Source: Haloarcula marismortui ATCC 43049
Lineage (GTDB): Archaea > Halobacteriota > Halobacteria > Halobacteriales > Haloarculaceae
Length of the DNA stretch: 64,000 nucleotides
NCBI RefSeq assembly: GCF_000011085.1
Contig: NC_006396.1
Location: 744,001 to 808,000 of the forward strand
Direction of reading: 5' to 3'
Shown here: positions 25,368-34,200 of the stretch, piece by piece
Position numbering within the stretch: the first letter of the stretch is position 1
Layout: each line of letters starts with the position of its first letter
The notes under the pieces: model-generated
Database searches by the model: none
What the model saw: the letters and a program-made list of their open reading frames with translations, nothing else
Told to the model about the DNA's origin: nothing
Position numbers and translations under genes: made by a program

Positions 25368-25952
25368 ATGAGCTCGGACGACGACCTTACCGCCCTGATT
25401 ACGGATCTCGTTACGACGCTACAGGACCTGGAGACGGAGGTCGAGCCCACGACCGACAGTGGTCTTCCGCGGCCGCCGACACCGGGCGAACTCCTCCGGT
25501 TCACCAGCGATGTAACTATCCCCGCGGTCATTCTCGTGTTGAAGAGCAACATCGAGGCACTGAAGCTACTCCGGCGAGCCCTCCGGATGGCCGAGGGGCG
25601 GCCGACATCGACGGGCTCCGCCTCGGGAGAGGTGCGACAGCGTGCGAGTGACCTGAGCCGGGCCACGCTCTCCCGCCTCGACGGTGCGTTGACAGACCTT
25701 CAGCAGGCTGTGGAGGGGACGCCGGAAGATGAGGAAGCCCGCGAACTTATTCAGGAAGCCCAACAATTACGCGGTCAGATCCGGGAAAGGTTAGCCGCTG
25801 AATCTGAAGTGAGTGAGGCGGTCGACCCTGATGAAGTTACTGACGTTCCTGTTGACGTAGATGCCGAACTGCGGTCGATAAAGGACGATATCGAGGGCCC
25901 AGACAGGGACGACACCGGTACCGAAAACGGAGACGGAAACGGCGAGGAGTAA
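25368..25952 (+). CDS. Conserved haloarchaeal coiled-coil protein, DUF7547-like
   Basis: A 194-residue acidic protein: an N-terminal helical segment (DLTALITDLVTTLQDLETEVEP), a hydrophobic helix TIPAVILVLKSNIEALKLLRRALRMAEG (about 45-75), a helical hairpin and an Asp/Glu-rich tail. It resembles a haloarchaeal family I recall as DUF7547, without firm memory of its role. Its TATA element (CCTTTAGTA, about 25338-25345) lies 27 bp before the ATG, consistent with leaderless expression. It is divergent from the microprotein gene and could share its regulatory region. Confidence 0.65.
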   Translation: MSSDDDLTALITDLVTTLQDLETEVEPTTDSGLPRPPTPGELLRFTSDVTIPAVILVLKSNIEALKLLRRALRMAEGRPTSTGSASGEVRQRASDLSRATLSRLDGALTDLQQAVEGTPEDEEARELIQEAQQLRGQIRERLAAESEVSEAVDPDEVTDVPVDVDAELRSIKDDIEGPDRDDTGTENGDGNGEE

Positions 25953-26030
25953 CGAGTTCTAGTGTGGTGTAAAAATATACTTCTACAAACATAATGATTT
26001 ATTATTGCACAGGTACAGGTATGAGTACCG

Positions 26031-26510
26031 ATGTCCAGCTCTACCGCTCCGTGCGGTCGTCGGGCGACCCTGTTCGTCCGGTCTGACCTCCCTGCGCCAT
26101 CACAGAAACGTTGTACCGCTATCAAATGTGAGCTACAAGAGCTGGTGTGCCGCGGCGTCCTCGACGACATCGAAACGGTGGAATGGGAGAAACGTGTTCC
26201 GCTGCAGGGCCCCGGTAACGGGATCGAACGGGACCTGTACAACGAGTTCGCGGACTGGGCCCGCGAGTCCGGTGTCTGTCTCGCGCCGTTTTTCGACACC
26301 CGGCTCTGTTACAGTTCGACGACAGGCGAGAAACGCCGAGAGCTCGTCATGCCGGCCGTCTGTCTCGCGGTCTACGAGGACGACACTCTCGTGCAGGTGG
26401 CCCCCTTTGCCGACGCGGGCCGGACGGAATCAGTCGAGGAATGTATCGCGGAACTCGGTGAGACGGGAACCCTCCCGGACACCGGTTCGACGACTGTCTC
26501 GACCGTGTAG
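26031..26510 (+). CDS. Haloarchaeal protein of the short HTH-domain-annotated family
   Basis: A 159-residue protein whose core ATLFVRSDLPAPSQKRCTAIKCELQELV...VEWEKRVPL...EFADWARESGVCLAPFFDTRLCYSS fits a common haloarchaeal family usually labelled only as an HTH-domain protein. It lacks a membrane segment. Two ATGs in different frames sit 10 bp apart: 26021 opens a 21-codon dead-end frame, while 26031 opens this gene. A TATA-like ATTTATT near 25997-26003 would start transcription close to both. The function is unknown. Confidence 0.6.
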   Translation: MSSSTAPCGRRATLFVRSDLPAPSQKRCTAIKCELQELVCRGVLDDIETVEWEKRVPLQGPGNGIERDLYNEFADWARESGVCLAPFFDTRLCYSSTTGEKRRELVMPAVCLAVYEDDTLVQVAPFADAGRTESVEECIAELGETGTLPDTGSTTVSTV

Positions 26511-26599
26511 CTCTCGTCCGTTCCGTTGCTGTTCTGGCCGGCTACCACCATTGCCGCGACACGAATTATAAAGTTCTGTTCGTAGTACTACACATTCGT

Positions 26600-28171
26600 A
26601 TGACAGAACAGGTGACACGTCGTGATGTACTCGGGACGGGTGCGTCTGTCCTCGGCAGCCTCGCAATCGGCTCGACGACCGCCAGCGGCGCGCTCCAGAC
26701 GGACGGAACCACTGTCACGTTCCTGCATGACACCCACGTCCACGGACGGTTTGCCAACGCCTCTGCAGGGGAATTGAGCGTCGCCCGCTACTTCGGGCTG
26801 ATGAACGAAATCACCGAAGACGCCGACACCACACTCAGGGTCGGCAACGGTGACGACCTTGCATCGTCAGTCCTGTCGGCAGTGTTCGACGGACGCCACG
26901 TCGTCTCGACGTTCAACGCCGGCGGGCTGGACTTCGATACGTTCGGCAACCACGATTTCGACATGGGGCCAGAGGTCCTCCGCGAGCGCGTGTCTGACAG
27001 TCTCTTCACCTGGGTCAGCGCGAATGTCCGCGAAGATGGGTCGGTTTTCGCCGCCGAGCAAGGCGCCCAGCAGTACGTCCTCACAGATGTTGGGGACGTG
27101 ACACTCGGAGTTACTGGCCTCATTACGCCGGAGGCCCCCGAAGTCACCTCTATCGGAGAGAACACCGACGTACTTGCGCCGGCATCGGCGCTGCAGAACG
27201 TAACAGAACGGATGCGGGCCGACGGCGCTGACGCAGTTATCGTGCTCTCCCATCTCGCGAGTGAAACCGCTCGAACTGTCGCCGAGGAGGTCGATGGCGT
27301 CGACGCTATCATCGGGGACCATGCCGCGTCGCTACTCGAAGAACCGGAAGTCATCAACGACACCGTCCTCTCGTTCGTCGGCGACGAGTACGAGTACCTC
27401 GGGGAGTTGGCGCTCGGTATCGACGGGTCCGGCGTCACAGACCACGAGTTCGTCCTCCACAACGTCGGCGAATCTTCGGCCGGAACGGACCCGTTTGTCA
27501 GTCTCGTTCAGGACCACTACGAGACGCAACTGGAACGGCAACTGGACGTGGTCATCGGCGAGACCACCCAGCCGCTTGACACCCGGCAGTCTGTCGTCCG
27601 AGCGCGCGAGTCGAACATGGGGAACTTCGTCGCCGACACCATCCGCACTGACGTCGAAGCGGACACAGCGCTAATGAACGGCGGCGGGATTCGGACAGAC
27701 AGGCTCTATTTCGAAGACGCAAGTGAGGATGATCCGGTAGCGATCACGCGGCGTGTCGTCGTCGACATCCTGCCGTTCCCGAACAACGTAGTCGAGCTGG
27801 AAGTCACCGGCGAGACGCTGCTTGCGGCGCTGGAAAACGGGGTGAGCCGCGTCGAGGCGGGGGCTGGCCGGTTCCCGCAGGTGAGCGGTATCACGTACAC
27901 GTACGACCCCACCGCGGAGAGCGGCGACCGAATCGTCGACGCGACCGCCGGTGGCGACCCAATCGACCCGGACGCGACGTACACGCTTGCGACGAACGAT
28001 TTCGTCTCCGGCGGCGGCGACGGCTACGATATGCTCAGTGATGCGACCGTCCTCGTCTCCTCGAACGAGGGGGCGCTCCTCTCGGACCTCATCATCAACA
28101 CCATCGAAGAACAGGGGACTATTTCGCCGACCACGGAGGGCCGCATCACCAGGCAGAGCGAGGAGAGCTGA
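26600..28171 (+). CDS. Exported metallophosphatase / 5'-nucleotidase (UshA type)
   Basis: A secreted hydrolase of nucleotides or other phosphate esters. The 523-residue protein has a twin-arginine signal (TRRDVLGTGASVLGSLAIG). A calcineurin-like domain follows with dinuclear-metal motifs FLHDTHVHG, VGNGDDL, FGNHDFDMG and LSHLASE. The C-terminal 5'-nucleotidase domain has SNMGNFVADTIR, NGGGIRTD and TNDFVSGGGDGYDM. Its release of phosphate or nucleosides outside the cell is inferred from family knowledge. It stands alone, convergent with the OB-fold/thiolase pair. Confidence 0.9.
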   Translation: MTEQVTRRDVLGTGASVLGSLAIGSTTASGALQTDGTTVTFLHDTHVHGRFANASAGELSVARYFGLMNEITEDADTTLRVGNGDDLASSVLSAVFDGRHVVSTFNAGGLDFDTFGNHDFDMGPEVLRERVSDSLFTWVSANVREDGSVFAAEQGAQQYVLTDVGDVTLGVTGLITPEAPEVTSIGENTDVLAPASALQNVTERMRADGADAVIVLSHLASETARTVAEEVDGVDAIIGDHAASLLEEPEVINDTVLSFVGDEYEYLGELALGIDGSGVTDHEFVLHNVGESSAGTDPFVSLVQDHYETQLERQLDVVIGETTQPLDTRQSVVRARESNMGNFVADTIRTDVEADTALMNGGGIRTDRLYFEDASEDDPVAITRRVVVDILPFPNNVVELEVTGETLLAALENGVSRVEAGAGRFPQVSGITYTYDPTAESGDRIVDATAGGDPIDPDATYTLATNDFVSGGGDGYDMLSDATVLVSSNEGALLSDLIINTIEEQGTISPTTEGRITRQSEES

Positions 28172-28552
28172 TCAGACCGGGTCCCAGCGGTAGCCGTCCC
28201 AGTCCTGACTCTCGGGCACTTTGATACCCGCGTCGGGGTCGCGGAGTTCCTCGACGTAGACGGGTTCGACCGTGTCACCGGTTTCGACCTCATCGGAGGT
28301 CACCTGCCCGAGTGCGCGAACAAACTCGTCGCTCGCGTCGTCGATGTCCGTTACATCGAACTCCACGATAGCGAGTGTGTTGGGCTCGCGGACACCCGGC
28401 GGCGTCGCTGTCGAGTGAGTCCAGGTGACGACTTCGCCAGTCCGGTCCGAGAGGTCGAAGCTCTCTTCCTGTGGCTCGCCACACTCAGGACACAGCGGAT
28501 GCGTGGGGTACGAGACGTGACCGTTCGAACACATACCTGCTTCCAGCGTCAT
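28172..28552 (-). CDS. Zn-ribbon OB-fold (DUF35) thiolase partner
   Basis: A 126-residue protein with an N-terminal rubredoxin-like zinc knuckle (C8, C21, C24, possibly H12) and an OB-fold domain (GEVVTWTHSTATPP... LGQVTSDEVETGDTVEPVYVEEL). DUF35 proteins hold thiolase and partner enzymes together and shuttle acyl-CoA. Its start overlaps the thiolase stop by four bases, which fixes the pairing. Its stop abuts that of the nucleotidase gene. Confidence 0.85.
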   Translation of the reverse strand: MTLEAGMCSNGHVSYPTHPLCPECGEPQEESFDLSDRTGEVVTWTHSTATPPGVREPNTLAIVEFDVTDIDDASDEFVRALGQVTSDEVETGDTVEPVYVEELRDPDAGIKVPESQDWDGYRWDPV

Positions 28553-29700
28553 TCTGCGGCCTCCATGATGGTGGTGATGACACAGTTTCCGAACCCGCCG
28601 ACGTTACACGCCAGTGCGGTGTCGGCCTCGACCTGTCGCGGCCCGGCCTCGCCGACGAGCTGTTCGTAGATTTCGACGCCTTGCGCGACGCCGCTTGCCC
28701 CCAGCGGATGCCCCTTCGATTTGAGCCCGCCGGAGGTGTTGATCGGCAACTCGCCGTCCTTGGCCGTCACACCATCCATCGCCATCTCCCAGGCCGTTCC
28801 CTGGTCGGCGACACCGATACCCTCCAACTGGAGGAACTCCAGAATGGTGAACATATCATGCAGTTCAGCCACGTCGAGGTCGTTGGGGCCGAGGCCGGCC
28901 ATCTCGTAGGCCTGTTTGCTCGACTCGACGACCCCGCCCATGATTGTCGGGTCGTCGCGCTCGTGGACGACGTGGGTGTCGGTCGCCCCGCCGATACCGG
29001 AAACCAGCGCGTACTCGTCGGTTATCTCCTTGGCCCGCTCCTCCGTCGTGAACATGAGCGCGGCGCTGCCGTCCGTAATCGGACAGAAGTCATACAGCCG
29101 CAATGGGTCTGCGATGATGGGCGACTCAAGCGCTTTCTCCATCGTGATTTCCTTCTGGAACTGCGCCTTGGGGTTGTCCACGCCGTTTCTGTGGTTCTTG
29201 ACCGCGACCCGGGCGAGTGACTCCCGGGGGGCGTCGAAGCGCTCCAGATAGTGCCGGGCGGTCATCCCGGCAAAGGACGGGAGCGTCACGCCGTGTTTGT
29301 ACTCGTCGGGGTGGGTGATCGAGGCGATGATGTCTGTCGCCTGGCCCGTCGTCTTGTGGGTCATCTTTTCGCCGCCGACCAGCAGCGTCATCTCACTGGC
29401 CCCGCTGGCGACTGACTGCCAGGCCTCGTAGATGCCGGCCCCACCCGAGGAAGAGGTCTGGTCAACCCGTTCGCTGTAGGCCGGAAGCACCCCCAGGTCG
29501 TGGGCCAGCAGGTTCATAATTCCCGTCTGGCCTTCGAACTCACCGCTGGCCATGTTCGAGACGTACAGGTGCTCTACGTCGTCGGGCGCGACGCCGGCGT
29601 CCGTGAGACACTCCTCGCCCGCCTGCGAGAGCAACTCACGGATCCAGACGTCGCGTTGCCCGAATTTCGTCATTGACGCGCCGATTACTGCGACTCCCAT
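28549..29700 (-). CDS. SCP-x-like thiolase family protein lacking the N-terminal Cys
   Basis: A 383-residue thiolase-fold protein (MGVAVIGASMTKFGQR...). The C-terminal catalytic elements are present: AELHDMFT, SGGLKSKGHPLGASGV and ACNVGGFGN with a cysteine. Where the acylated cysteine is expected (CxSGxxA), the sequence reads DQTSSSGGAGIYEAW, so a serine (83 or 84) replaces the nucleophile. The paralogue at 59.7 kb keeps C84. It may be a non-catalytic or differently acting thiolase. The frame is open further upstream, but ATG 29700 gives the family start. Confidence 0.88.
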   Translation of the reverse strand: MGVAVIGASMTKFGQRDVWIRELLSQAGEECLTDAGVAPDDVEHLYVSNMASGEFEGQTGIMNLLAHDLGVLPAYSERVDQTSSSGGAGIYEAWQSVASGASEMTLLVGGEKMTHKTTGQATDIIASITHPDEYKHGVTLPSFAGMTARHYLERFDAPRESLARVAVKNHRNGVDNPKAQFQKEITMEKALESPIIADPLRLYDFCPITDGSAALMFTTEERAKEITDEYALVSGIGGATDTHVVHERDDPTIMGGVVESSKQAYEMAGLGPNDLDVAELHDMFTILEFLQLEGIGVADQGTAWEMAMDGVTAKDGELPINTSGGLKSKGHPLGASGVAQGVEIYEQLVGEAGPRQVEADTALACNVGGFGNCVITTIMEAAE

Positions 29701-29764
29701 ACCTGTGCCGTCACAGGGGTCTCGTGTATGTATTACGGTCTGACCTATAGAACGAGTGGAATGT

Positions 29765-30592
29765 TCAAGCAGTCGTCGTGACGACAGATAACCCCTCGGC
29801 GGGTTGGTCACCGGCCAGTGAGACGAGCAGTCGCCAGCCATCCGCAGTTCGCTCCGCTTGTGCCATTTGTGGCGTGATACTCGTCCGGCGCAGTAGTTCG
29901 ACGGCAATCGGTAACACTGGGCAGCGGAGGTCCGACAGCGTCGGGCGATAGTTCTGTAATGTGATATATCTGGCACAGCGGCCGGGACCGACCGCGGCGG
30001 GTTCGATTGCTGTCTGGTCGACCAGCCCCGCTGTTTCGAGGTCGGCGACAGCGTCCCGGACCGGCTCGGGTCCGCTTGGCTTTCGCGGCAATTGCCCGGC
30101 GGCTTCCCGGAGGGTGTCCGCCTGTACTTCCGGGTCGAGATTGTCGGCGATCGCCGTGGCCATGCTTTCGAGCATCGCCAGACAGAGTCGCTCGCGGTTC
30201 TCGGTTTCCTCGGCCGCTTCGAGATAGCTGTCGATAACTGCCTGCTCGACGGAGCGATGGCGACCCGACAGCACTTCGAACAGCGACCCGGCGACCGTGT
30301 GACAGTACTCCGGAAGCGACGACGGGGCGGTCCTGACGGCATCGGTCCCCCACGGCGCTTCACAGACGATGAGGCCGTGAACGGTGACACGTGGGTCGTA
30401 TCGACGCAGGGCACTTCGGTAGGCAGTCGCTACGCTGGCCGCTTCGGCAGCCGTCTCGCGGTCCGGGAACTGCATACCCGACACCGGGAACGGCGGCGTG
30501 CCCGTTTTGGCGCTGACGACGCGATACGGCCCGATAGCGACGCTGAGCTCAGAGAGCCTGTCACGGATGTCTGCGAGTGTGCGTCCAACCAT
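29765..30592 (-). CDS. Conserved haloarchaeal protein, DUF7551-like
   Basis: A 275-residue soluble protein beginning MVGRTLADIRDRLSELS. The N-terminal domain (1-110) has the pattern of a haloarchaeal family I recall as DUF7551: YRVVSAKTGTPPFPVSGMQFPDRETAAEAASVATAYRSALRRYDPRV. The middle is helical (EVLSGRHRSVEQAVIDSYLEAAEE), and the end carries a small beta domain. No catalytic motif is recognised. It is on the same strand as the iron-binding protein gene upstream and may share its transcript. Confidence 0.65.
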   Translation of the reverse strand: MVGRTLADIRDRLSELSVAIGPYRVVSAKTGTPPFPVSGMQFPDRETAAEAASVATAYRSALRRYDPRVTVHGLIVCEAPWGTDAVRTAPSSLPEYCHTVAGSLFEVLSGRHRSVEQAVIDSYLEAAEETENRERLCLAMLESMATAIADNLDPEVQADTLREAAGQLPRKPSGPEPVRDAVADLETAGLVDQTAIEPAAVGPGRCARYITLQNYRPTLSDLRCPVLPIAVELLRRTSITPQMAQAERTADGWRLLVSLAGDQPAEGLSVVTTTA

Positions 30593-30594
30593 TG

Positions 30595-30708
30595 CTACAG
30601 TGTCTGTCTCGGCGTCGGTCCGAAACCCGGTACATCGGTGACGGTGTGTTTAGTCGAGCGCCGATACGCGTCGACGGCTCCGCTTACTGCGTACTCAATG
30701 CCAGCCAT
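30595..30708 (-). CDS. Possible short ORF before the DUF7551-like gene
   Basis: A 37-codon frame (MAGIEYAVSGAVDAYRR to GPTPRQTL) ends 2 bp before the start of the following gene on the same strand. It begins at an internal ATG of a longer 69-codon frame. No family is recognised, and GC-rich haloarchaeal DNA produces such frames by chance. It is listed because its position would allow translational coupling. The 215-bp gap holds nothing else I can support. Confidence 0.2.
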   Translation of the reverse strand: MAGIEYAVSGAVDAYRRSTKHTVTDVPGFGPTPRQTL

Positions 30709-30810
30709 GGCGACACAGCCACAGAGCCGCCCGACCGGAGCCGTGTCTCTCCATCCTCCCAGCCCCCCTGCAGCCTCGGTAGTGAGTCGGGTTGCTCCGG
30801 CCATGGGTCC

Positions 30811-31977
30811 TTACAGGTCTCCGGCGACGATATCGGCGACGCGCTGGCGGTCGAACAGCTCTCGGTCAACCTCATACACCTGCGACGCGGCCCGTTCTGT
30901 GAGGACCAGATTCGTTATCGGCCCCTGGTACAGCGGGCCACCGCGATACACGTTCCCGTTCTGTACCGCCGTCAGTTCGCTTCCGCTCTGGTCCGATTTG
31001 AGGAAGCTGACGACCGTGTCCTCGAACTCCGAGCGCGTTTTGTTCTCCTGCCCCCGCAAGAGGAGGTACTCGGGGTCGATGTCAAGCAACGTCTCGAAGT
31101 CGACCTTGCTTCGGTCAGCGTGGAAGTCCCTGACCTCAGTTTTTGCGAACGCGTCGCGAACGCGAAGGTCCCGCCACTGTTTGAAACTGGTTCCGTCCTC
31201 GATAAGGTACGGGGAGAAGCTGGTGGGCTCGTCGCTGCCGGCCCATACGATAGCTACCTCGGGCCGTTCGGACTCCGAGTCCGGCACGAGGTCTTCCAGG
31301 CTCGTCTGGAATTCTTCGTGGAGGGACTGGAACGCCTCGAACCGGTCGGTCCGCTGGAACGCCTGGGAGAGTTTCTCGAATGCCTCGTACAGCGTGTAGT
31401 AGGTGTAATCGTGCCACTCGTACCCCGTCGAGAAGATACTGTTCCCGAAGAAGGGGGCTGTCTGGGACTCGATTTCGTCGATGTCAGACTGCTCCCAGGA
31501 CCCGCGGCTCTGCAGGAAGTTCGGGTCCATGACGTGGATGTCGGCATCTATTTCGTAGAACTGCTCCTTGCCGACACCGCTGTCCCCCCACAGCTTCTGG
31601 ACCGAGCTCCCGTCGACGCTGACGCCCGGGATTTCGTCGTAGTATTGAGTGTGATACCGCGACGGCAGCCAGACCCCCTCCGGGGCATCGAGGCCAAGCG
31701 CAATCCCCATATCTGCCCAGCTCCCGTTGTTCGCGACCCAGACCTCCGGGACGGACTCGAAGGTGACCTCGCCGACCGGCTCCATCGAGACTGCGTAGCT
31801 CGAACCCGTCGCTTCGGTGGTCGCCGTCGGAGTTGACTCCGCAGCCGTCGTCCCGGACGCCGTCGACTCATCGGCCCCACCGTCACTACCGCTCCCGGCC
31901 TCGGACTGACCCGAACAGCCAGCGACGGTACCTGCCAGCCCAACACCGGCCGCAACGATATACTCTCGTCGGTTCAT
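30811..31977 (-). CDS. Siderophore-type iron ABC transporter substrate-binding protein
   Basis: A 388-residue lipoprotein of the FecB/FepB (periplasmic-binding class III) family. The N-terminus MNRREYIVAAGVGLAGTVAGC is a twin-arginine-like signal with lipobox Cys21. A Ser/Thr/Ala linker, as in cell-surface proteins of haloarchaea, and two alpha/beta lobes joined by a long helix follow (ETLLDIDPEYLLLRG is typical). No permease or ATPase of this class is adjacent, so it works alone or with a transporter elsewhere. An iron box (31984-31997) lies 6 bp upstream of the start, after a TATA element (ATTTAAAT). Confidence 0.85.
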   Translation of the reverse strand: MNRREYIVAAGVGLAGTVAGCSGQSEAGSGSDGGADESTASGTTAAESTPTATTEATGSSYAVSMEPVGEVTFESVPEVWVANNGSWADMGIALGLDAPEGVWLPSRYHTQYYDEIPGVSVDGSSVQKLWGDSGVGKEQFYEIDADIHVMDPNFLQSRGSWEQSDIDEIESQTAPFFGNSIFSTGYEWHDYTYYTLYEAFEKLSQAFQRTDRFEAFQSLHEEFQTSLEDLVPDSESERPEVAIVWAGSDEPTSFSPYLIEDGTSFKQWRDLRVRDAFAKTEVRDFHADRSKVDFETLLDIDPEYLLLRGQENKTRSEFEDTVVSFLKSDQSGSELTAVQNGNVYRGGPLYQGPITNLVLTERAASQVYEVDRELFDRQRVADIVAGDL

Positions 31978-31983
31978 GTCTTT

Positions 31984-31997
31984 TTAGGCTTGCCTAA
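31984..31997. promoter_or_regulatory. DtxR/IdeR-like iron box 2
   Basis: The perfect palindrome TTAGG-CTTG-CCTAA lies between the TATA element (minus strand, about 31999-32008) and the start of the siderophore-type binding protein. A near-perfect second copy, TTAGG-CAGG-CCAAA, lies at 32019-32032 on the other side of the TATA element, so two regulator dimers could bracket the promoter. Confidence 0.7.
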
Positions 31998-32120
31998 TTC
32001 ATTTAAATCTTCCCATATTTAGGCAGGCCAAAAACGCCCTGAATCACCAAACAGCACCACAGCCCCTGACAGTGAGAATCCACACAAAGTATATCCGTGT
32101 GTGCTATCCACACACGAAAT

Positions 32121-32306
32121 ATGCAGGAGGCATGGCTTCAACTCCAATGTCCGGCGTGTTCAGTCGCCTGGGAAGAGCAAGTGTCCGACCTCCCGGCCCC
32201 GGAGACACAGTTTGTCTGTGACGACTGTGGGGCCGAGCGGTCGCTGTCGGAGTTCATGCGGACCACTCGCGATCTGGAAGTACTGCAGGAGTTTACGGAC
32301 TCTTAG
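32121..32306 (+). CDS. Small zinc-ribbon protein, DUF7836-like
   Basis: A 61-residue protein with two CxxC knuckles ([12 protein letters not shown] and [11 protein letters not shown]), forming one zinc ribbon, followed by an acidic helix ([15 protein letters not shown]). It resembles a short haloarchaeal family I recall as DUF7836. A TATA element (AGTATATC, 32088-32095) lies about 27 bp upstream of ATG 32121, so the upstream in-frame GTG at 32097 is not used. It is divergent from the iron-box promoter of the binding protein, 143 bp away. Function unknown. Confidence 0.7.
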   Translation: MQEAWLQLQCPACSVAWEEQVSDLPAPETQFVCDDCGAERSLSEFMRTTRDLEVLQEFTDS

Positions 32307-32614
32307 TACCGCGCTCGCGCCGCTGCCTTCCACTCATCGCCTCGCTTGACGTTGCTGGGAGGGCGGCGTTTGCCCACGCTCGCCAGCCGTCCGGCGAGCC
32401 TCCACTCGTCCACGTATTCGACCGTCTGCCGCTGTGCTGTGGCCACAGCAGCCCGCTGGCGGTCGGTCAGGTGAGCGCTGATCGCAGCGGTGATAGCCGC
32501 TGCTTCTGCCTGTGATGCGTCCGCCGGTATCGACAGCGACAGGTCGTCCGGGTCCGCGCTGGCAGTGGGCAGCGCCGCCTCCGTGTCCGGCTGTGGTGTA
32601 TCGTGAGTCGCCAT
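32303..32614 (-). CDS. pccX: Acyl-CoA carboxylase small subunit, PccX/epsilon-like
   Basis: A 103-residue acidic-to-basic protein immediately downstream of pccB (1 bp gap). A central helix ([32 protein letters not shown]) and a C-terminal tail [35 protein letters not shown] resemble actinobacterial carboxylase epsilon subunits. The haloarchaeal third subunit PccX, reported for Haloferax mediterranei propionyl-CoA carboxylase, has this size and position. The biotin-bearing alpha subunit is not in the window. The start at 32614 follows the pccB stop; a longer frame into pccB is rejected. Confidence 0.7.
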   Translation of the reverse strand: MATHDTPQPDTEAALPTASADPDDLSLSIPADASQAEAAAITAAISAHLTDRQRAAVATAQRQTVEYVDEWRLAGRLASVGKRRPPSNVKRGDEWKAAARARY

Positions 32615-32615
32615 G

Positions 32616-34199
32616 TTACAGTGGGATGTTGCCGTGGTCTTTCGGCGGCGTGTCCTCGCGCTTGCGCTGCAGGAGGTCGAGGTCCTGAATGAGGCGCTTG
32701 CGCGTCTCTTTCGGTTCGATAACGTCGTCAAGGTAGCCCCGTTTCGCCGGCCCGTACGGATTGGCAAACTCGTCGCGGAACTCGTCCATCAGTTCCTGAC
32801 GCTTGGCATCCGGGTCGCCGGCGTCCGCGATCTCGTTCCGGTAGAGAATGTTGACGGCTCCCCGCGGACCGAGCACTGCCATCTCCGAACCGGGCCAGGC
32901 GTAGTTCACGTCGCTGCCCAGGAACTTCGAGGACATGACGATGTACGCGCCGCCGTAGGCCTTCCGTACGACGACCGACAGCAGCGGGACCGTCGCCTCG
33001 GCGTAGGCGTAAATGAGCTTCGCGCCCCGCCGGATGATGCCGTTGTGCTCCTGGTCCGTGCCGGGCATGAATCCGGGCACGTCGACGAGCGTGAGGATGG
33101 GGATATTAAACGAGTCACAGAAGCGGACGAACCGGGCCGCTTTCTCCGCCGCGTCGATGTCGAGTGTCCCCGCGCTCACGCGTGGCTGATTGGCGACGAC
33201 GCCGACCGACTGGCCGTCCATCCGCGAGAAGCCCACGACGACGTTTCGCGCCCAGTTGCCGTGAACCTCGAAGAAGGAGTCCTCGTCAACGATGGCGTCG
33301 ATGACCTTTGTCATGTCGTAGGGCTTGCGCGGTGCTGACGGGACAATATCGGTCACGCCGGGAATTTCCCGGTCGGGGTCGTCCCAGGGCTTGACCCGCG
33401 GCGGGTCCTCCATGTTGTTCGCCGGGAGATACGACAGGAGCCGCCGGATATTTTCGAGCGCCTCCTCCTCCGACGGGTACGAGAAGTGGGCAACACCGGA
33501 TTTGGTAGAGTGCGAACCCGCGCCGCCGAGTTCCTCTTTCGACACCTGTTCGCCGGTCACCGTCTCGATGACGTCCGGCCCGGTGATGAACATGTGGCTG
33601 GTGTCTTGCACCATGAAGGTGAAGTCAGTCAGCGCCGGACTGTAGGTGGCCCCGCCCGCACATGGCCCCATAATCGCGGATATCTGGGGGATGAGCCCGC
33701 TGGCCTTGGTGTTGCGCTCGAATATCTTAGCAAAGCCGACCAGCGAGTCAACGCCTTCCTGAATGCGTGCGCCGCCGGAATCGTTGAGGCCGATGACCGG
33801 GACGCCGTTTTCGATCGCGCGGTCCATCACCTTGCAGATCTTGTCGGCGACGACTTCGCCGACCGAGCCACCGAGCACGGTGAAGTCGTGGGCGAACAGG
33901 AACACCTTCCGGCCGTCGACCTCACCGTAGCCCGTGACAACTGCGTCGCCGGCGAAGCGCTTCTCCTCCATGCCGAAGTTCGTCGACCGGTGCTCGACGA
34001 ACGGATCGACCTCGTTGAACGTGCCGTCGTCGACGAGGAAATCGATACGCTCGCGGGCGGTCATCTTGCCCTTCTCGTGCTGGGATTCGATACGGGCTTC
34101 ACCGCCCCCGAGTTCGGCTTCGGCCCGTTTCTGTCGCAACTCTTCGACCGCGTCGTCAGGCGCCCCAGTCTCGTCATCTGGTTCTTCCTGTTGACTCAT
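32616..34199 (-). CDS. pccB: Propionyl-CoA/acyl-CoA carboxylase carboxyltransferase subunit
   Basis: Transfers the carboxyl group from biotin to propionyl-CoA (or acetyl-CoA). The 527-residue protein has both crotonase-like halves. The N-half oxyanion loop is in [16 protein letters not shown] and [16 protein letters not shown]; the C-half has [52 protein letters not shown]. The key residue in PGF(M) that tunes acyl length is compatible with propionyl-CoA. ATG 34199 follows the reductase stop by 1 bp, giving an operon fabG/phaB-like, pccB, pccX. Confidence 0.92.
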   Translation of the reverse strand: MSQQEEPDDETGAPDDAVEELRQKRAEAELGGGEARIESQHEKGKMTARERIDFLVDDGTFNEVDPFVEHRSTNFGMEEKRFAGDAVVTGYGEVDGRKVFLFAHDFTVLGGSVGEVVADKICKVMDRAIENGVPVIGLNDSGGARIQEGVDSLVGFAKIFERNTKASGLIPQISAIMGPCAGGATYSPALTDFTFMVQDTSHMFITGPDVIETVTGEQVSKEELGGAGSHSTKSGVAHFSYPSEEEALENIRRLLSYLPANNMEDPPRVKPWDDPDREIPGVTDIVPSAPRKPYDMTKVIDAIVDEDSFFEVHGNWARNVVVGFSRMDGQSVGVVANQPRVSAGTLDIDAAEKAARFVRFCDSFNIPILTLVDVPGFMPGTDQEHNGIIRRGAKLIYAYAEATVPLLSVVVRKAYGGAYIVMSSKFLGSDVNYAWPGSEMAVLGPRGAVNILYRNEIADAGDPDAKRQELMDEFRDEFANPYGPAKRGYLDDVIEPKETRKRLIQDLDLLQRKREDTPPKDHGNIPL

Positions 34200-34200
34200 C

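Noticed and set aside
26021-26086. A 21-codon frame starting 10 bp before the gene at 26031
   Set aside because: It ends quickly and its peptide has no family match, while the frame from 26031 gives the full conserved protein.
29701-30414. N-terminal extension of the thiolase frame up to 30414
   Set aside because: The extension is arginine/serine-rich, overlaps the DUF7551-like gene, and the thiolase family starts at ATG 29700.
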